NCBI RefSeq assembly: GCF_030445035.2
Contig: NC_080702.1
Location: forward strand, 23,013,652-23,077,651
Source of the DNA: Dasypus novemcinctus
Taxonomy: Eukaryota > Chordata > Mammalia > Cingulata > Dasypodidae
Length of the DNA: 64,000 nucleotides
Direction of reading: 5' to 3'
Shown: positions 59,656-64,000 of the stretch, in pieces
How positions within the stretch are numbered: the first letter of the stretch is position 1
Layout: each line of letters begins with the position of its first letter
The notes under the pieces: model-generated
Database searches by the model: none
The model's input: the letters and a program-made list of their open reading frames with translations, nothing else
What the model was told of the DNA's origin: nothing
Made by a program: the position numbers and the translations under genes

Positions 59656-60190
59656 GATAATGATCCAGGTGATGGGGTGGACTGAAGTTTTATTAGGACA
59701 GTGACATGATTTTATTTGCATTGAGGAAGATGAGCAGGAGCCTGAGACTCATACTTCTAAATGGATCTAGAGAAACAAAGTGATTAAGGAATAACTTCGG
59801 GGACACAACCGAGTAATTGGATCAATGACTATATCACACTACCACCCAGAGAAGGGTCAAGAAGTTGCTTCTCCAGATAAAGAAACAGCTCTAAAGAAAA
59901 GGCATTGAACTCCAGCCTCTTGTAAATAAATCCATTTGCTTCTTCCAAGCATTCTGTGTCACCTAAGATGCACCTTTGGGTCCTGGTTGATGGGAATCAG
60001 AACTAGATCCCTTCAAGAGGTTCTACTACAGTTTCCTATCATGTGCTTCCAAATACTGATATATTTAGTTATTTTTATGAATTTTGAGATGCATGTATTC
60101 TTATTTTTCTTCTTTTACAATGTGCTTAATTTTTTCATGTCACTCATAACATTTTTTTTTGCAATGTGAGAACCTGGATTGGATTTTTTT
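59656..60190. other. No feature recognised
   Basis: No gene or repeat recognised. Confidence 0.35.
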
Positions 60191-60194
60191 AGCT

Positions 60195-62640
60195 TTTTTA
60201 ACTTTTTCTTAAAGATACATAGATCACACAAAATGTTACATTAAAAATATTAGAGGTTCCCATATACCCCATTCCTCACCACTCCCACTCTTCCCACATC
60301 AAAAACCTCTCTCATCAGTGTGGCACATTCATTCAATTTGATGAATACATCTTGGACCACTGCTACACCACATGGAATATAGTTTACATTATAGTTTATA
60401 CTCTCTTCAAGTCCATTCAGTGGGTTATGACAGATTATATAATGTCCTACAAATGTCCCTGCAGTATCATTCAGGATAACTCCAAGACCCAAAAATATCC
60501 CCATATCACACCTCTTCTTGCCTTTCCATGCCCTCAGCAACTCCCATGGCCACTGTTGCCACATCAATGACACAATTTCTTCCATTGCTAGAGTCATGAT
60601 ATTTCCATAGAAGAATACCCTAAGTCCACTCAAATCCATATTTTATTCCTACATCCTGTTGACCCTGGGATGGGGATGCCCACTTCACCTCTAAATTAAA
60701 TGGGGCTAAGATCCGACATGACTGATGGGTAGGATTTTCTTGCTTGTAGTTGTAAACTCTCTTGGTTGCCTCACGTGGTTGATGACCATACTCACCTCCA
60801 TGTTAGCTGACCTGGGTAAGTTAAAGAACTGGAGAGAAGGTGTTGCAACTCTTGTTGAGGCTCAAGACCCAGCTGGCATGTGGCCTGTCCAGAGATCCAA
60901 GAGTCCTGAGCATACACCAACCCCAGTAAACCTGAGAGAAGAGGTATATGTAGAGAAGTCATATCTGAGTCCAATTCCGTCCGTGACAGGAGCATAAAAA
61001 CCAAAGTAGGGCCTACTGGCAAGGCACTGAACTCCAGAGCCACCTGCCATGAGAATAGGACCTGGGTGTCCCTGTAGCCCTCAAAAGCATCAGTACATAG
61101 AATTGTATCTACTTTGGCTGTCTCTGAGATCCTGGTGAGATGTGTTTCCCCTCTTACAACTTCCTGACTTTTTTAAAAGATTTATTTATCTCCCTTCCCT
61201 CCCCCTTCCTGACTTATTTTGAAGTCTCTTAGCCATATAAACTCCTTTGTCTTTACAATTACAATTACCCTTTTATTTAAGGTTTTTTTTTTCTAGTTGC
61301 ATCACCAGCTGAAGCTTGGTAGTAATCTCTTAGCACCAGGGAGCCCCCCCCCCCCCCCCAGAGTCATGCCCTATCTGGGGGGAAGGTAATGCATTTAGAT
61401 GCTAAGTTTGACTTCAAGAGTGGCCACAATTAAGCAACATGGAGGCTCTCAGGAGGTAAATCTTAGGCACTCTGCTATTCTAGGCCTAGTTGAAATTTCA
61501 AACACACAGGCCCATAAGCATAGTCATCAGTATCAAGTGACTATCATTGAACTATTTTTCTTCACTGGCCTTTGCCCTTGCACTGGGAGATTGCTGCTGT
61601 TCATTGGGGAATGCAAAAAAACTCCCCAGGATGAGAACTCAGCACTCCCTCAGTTGTCATGTGAAACTCTACTCACTATGTTAATACCCAATGAACATCT
61701 GAAAATATCTGTATCCCTGCATGCATGCTGTGGAGAGTTCCTGCAACCCAATGCATCACCAATTGTTGACACCCCACACTAGTGCTCCTCTCCTGTCATA
61801 GTTGGAACCCCTCTGTGATCCAAAACTTCTTCAAAAATGAAGCCTAATATATTGCCAAATTCAGTTAGTAAGGAAATGAAATAGTAATGATAGGTTTAAA
61901 GATTAGAAATAGAATACATAATTATTTAGAAAAAATAAGTAATAAATTGGGGTATTAAAAACTGAAAAATATAAAAATTTTTTGACATTTTGCCTTTCAT
62001 TACTGTAATAGGTGTTGCCCTATATGTACAGTGGCAAGGCAATTGATTCCATTTCTTCTGTGGTGTCTATATTCTTTTAAAAATTATGTCTTCAAAAGTG
62101 TTTCAGGTCACAGTAAAGTCACATATAAAATATAGGTGACTCCCATATATATAACATCACATCCTTTTCCCCTTTACCCAGCAATGATCTTTTTACATGT
62201 GGATATTATATTTGCTACAAGTGATGTCCAGATATTGAAACATAGCTACTATCCTTGGTTCCATTATGGTTTACATTTTAGAGTATATACTTTTATAATT
62301 TTTTGGTAAAACGTAACATGACCTGCATCTATCATTGCATGATCTTGCAGAACATTTCATTGTTCCCCAGCTACACTCTCTTCCATCTATTCTATTCCTC
62401 TCTCCCCCTTCTCTTGGGGCCCACAGTGACACCCAAGCTTCACTGCTAAAGGACAAGATTAATAGATACAGGCAACGGTGCTGAGGGCTTGACACATTAG
62501 TTTGTCCTCCCCCATTAGGAATCACTCATGCTCTCAATGGATATCATTTTGAAAGGATTTTAATATGTTTCTTTTCTTCTCATCACCTTAAGATCCTATG
62601 GGGCTTTAAAAGTGGGGATATTATTGGAGAACAACACCCT
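60195..62640 (-). mobile_element. Long L1 3' UTR copy, antisense
   Basis: From the T-rich left edge ('cttaaagatacatagatcac') it follows the antisense L1 3' UTR. It continues well past where most copies stop, in parallel with 28032-29780 and beyond it to about 62640. It hosts a 34-bp insertion at 61171-61204 and an 18-base C run near 61344. The far (5') end is uncertain. Confidence 0.65.
61171..61204 (-). mobile_element. 34-bp SINE-tail insertion with target duplication
   Basis: A perfect 11-bp duplication 'cttcctgactt' (61160-61170 and 61205-61215) encloses 34 bp that read 'ttttaaaagatttatttatc' followed by C/T-rich sequence. That is the antisense tail of the young SINE (compare 55438-55475). 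Other copies of this UTR lack the segment. Confidence 0.75.
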
Positions 62641-62710
62641 GTCAACCCCTTATAATTTAGGGATTATACTTTTCATGTCTTTGTAACTAAACAAAAGGCA
62701 GTTCCAAAAC

Positions 62711-63349
62711 TGTCCCCACATCACACCTCTTCTTCCTTCTCCCTGTGCTCAATGACTCCTGTGGCCACTGTCTCCTCATTAATGTTGCAATTTCTTCCAT
62801 TGTTACAGTAACAGTAGTTCTTTAGTAGAGTACCAATTAGTCCACTCTAATTCATATTTTATTCCTCCATCCTGTGGACCCTGGGATGGTGATGTCCACT
62901 CCACCTCAAAGTTGAGTGGGGGCTTAGATTCCACATGGGTGATAGATGCAATTCTCCTGCTTGCAGTTGTAGAATCTCTCATTTCCCTGGTGTGGTGGTT
63001 GATCATCCTCAACTCCCTCTTAGCTGACCTGGTGGCATTTTTGGGACATGGAGTTGTCCTGAATGATATTGCAGGGACAGATACAGGACATTATATATCC
63101 TGCCATAACCCACTGAATGGACTGGGGGAGAGTGTATACTACAACATAAAGTATAATCCATGCCATGCAGCAGTGCTTCAAAATATATTCACCAAATACA
63201 ATGAAGTGGCACACTGTTGAAAGAGGTTGTTGATATAGAATGGGGGATGGGGAGTGGGGTATATGAGAATCTCATTTTTTAATGTTAACAATTTGTGTCA
63301 TCCATGTATCTTTAAAAAAAGAGACAATAAAAAATTCACTTCAAAAAAT
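62711..63349 (+). mobile_element. L1 3' end with 5' inversion
   Basis: Antisense L1 UTR (62711-63028) is joined to sense UTR (63029-63345) that ends in an A-rich tail. The two source segments abut in the parent UTR at the 'ttttgggac' point, with no visible gain or loss. A 14-bp duplication with two differences flanks the unit ('ggcagttccaaaac' at 62698-62711, 'ggcatttccaaacc' at 63350-63363). Confidence 0.75.
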
Positions 63350-63363
63350 GGCATTTCCAAACC

Positions 63364-64000
63364 ATTCCTGGTATAGGAATGCTACACTGATTTTCACAGT
63401 CACGAGATGAAAATTCAGAGGCCTCACTGTGGTTCTGAGAGAGATAAAAGACTTCATAGGGCATGAAAGGGAAGAGAAATATCAAAATCAACAGTTGGAG
63501 TAATGTAAACATTTTAAAATTGAGTGAGGTGATGACACTACAACTCTAATGAAAATGAGATCTACTGCATATACACCTTGAATGAATTGTACAGAGCATG
63601 GGACTGTATAACATAGTGAATCCTGTTGTAGAAGATGGGCTATTGTTAACAAAACAAATACAAGAACATTCTCTCATAAACTATAATGAATATATAATAC
63701 TAATGCAGGATATTAATAATCAGGAAGATTATGGAAAAATACACCAAATGTAAGATATGGGTTATAATTATTTGTTCTCCCTGAATTGGGAACTAAAAAT
63801 TATCATTGAAGAGTATGAAATATTTTAGGAAATGCAGGCTGCTTTTGATTTATCTTAACTCAAATGATGAAAGAATACTGTATTTGAAAAGAAAGTTGAA
63901 TGGTGATGTAATTTGGGCAGATTTTTGTGTTGACCATGCTTGTCAAAGGTAGCATCCCTGTCACAAATGTGCTGGTTTTACATTTTTTAGGTTTGTGACC
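63364..64000. other. Mostly unassigned; possible old L1/HAL1 3' UTR
   Basis: 63480-63790 contains words such as 'gaatgaattgtacagagca', 'ctcataaactataatgaata' and 'ctaatgcaggatattaataa', similar to 3' UTRs of old L1 or HAL1 elements in sense. The remainder up to the window end is unassigned. Confidence 0.35.

Noticed and set aside
10194-63349. Recurrent blocks as a CRISPR-like or satellite array
   Set aside because: Spacing, orientation and length vary, and several blocks have target-site duplications and A-rich tails; they are L1 insertions.

Overview
This is a window of mammalian nuclear DNA. It is AT-rich, has no operon structure, and consists mostly of retrotransposons. The young tRNA-derived SINEs (21041, 36471, 37590, 39315 and 55438) look like the xenarthran DAS family, so I infer an armadillo-like xenarthran (Dasypus or a close relative). 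That identification rests on recognising the family, not on a database search.

There is one host protein gene with an intact frame: a single-exon class II olfactory receptor of the OR14 type (12339-13259, + strand, 306 aa). Several residues that are nearly invariant in the family are changed, so its function is doubtful. A second candidate host-derived piece is an unidentified, frame-broken stretch on the minus strand (about 54905-56340), which is split by a SINE.

Layout. 1-10 kb: old L1, MIR and a solo LTR, then a decayed class I endogenous retrovirus pol (2179-5060, minus). 10-15 kb: an L1 3' end, the olfactory receptor and an old SINE. 15.7-17.2 kb: an L1 inserted with a 5' inversion and then split by a second L1. 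19.5-30.8 kb: an almost continuous stack of nested L1 copies. 34.2-35.4 kb: another L1 with a 5' inversion. 36-40 kb: three young SINEs, one inside a MIR, and a solo LTR. 41743-51291: a full-length L1 of about 9.5 kb with flanking duplications, an intact ORF1, a dead ORF2 and a very long 3' UTR. 51.3-58 kb: mostly unassigned DNA plus the pseudogene candidate. 58-60 kb: an old L1 3' end. 60.2-63.4 kb: a long antisense copy of the L1 3' UTR and a third 5'-inverted L1.

The unifying feature is one L1 lineage. Sequence between its ORF2 stop and poly-A recurs about twelve times in 64 kb, mostly as 5'-truncated insertions, some with clear target-site duplications. The full-length copy shows that these otherwise anonymous blocks are L1 3' UTR. 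I found no CRISPR array, rRNA, functional tRNA gene or new multi-gene system. The observations most worth following are the L1 architecture, the set of 5' inversions with preserved duplications, and the odd olfactory receptor.
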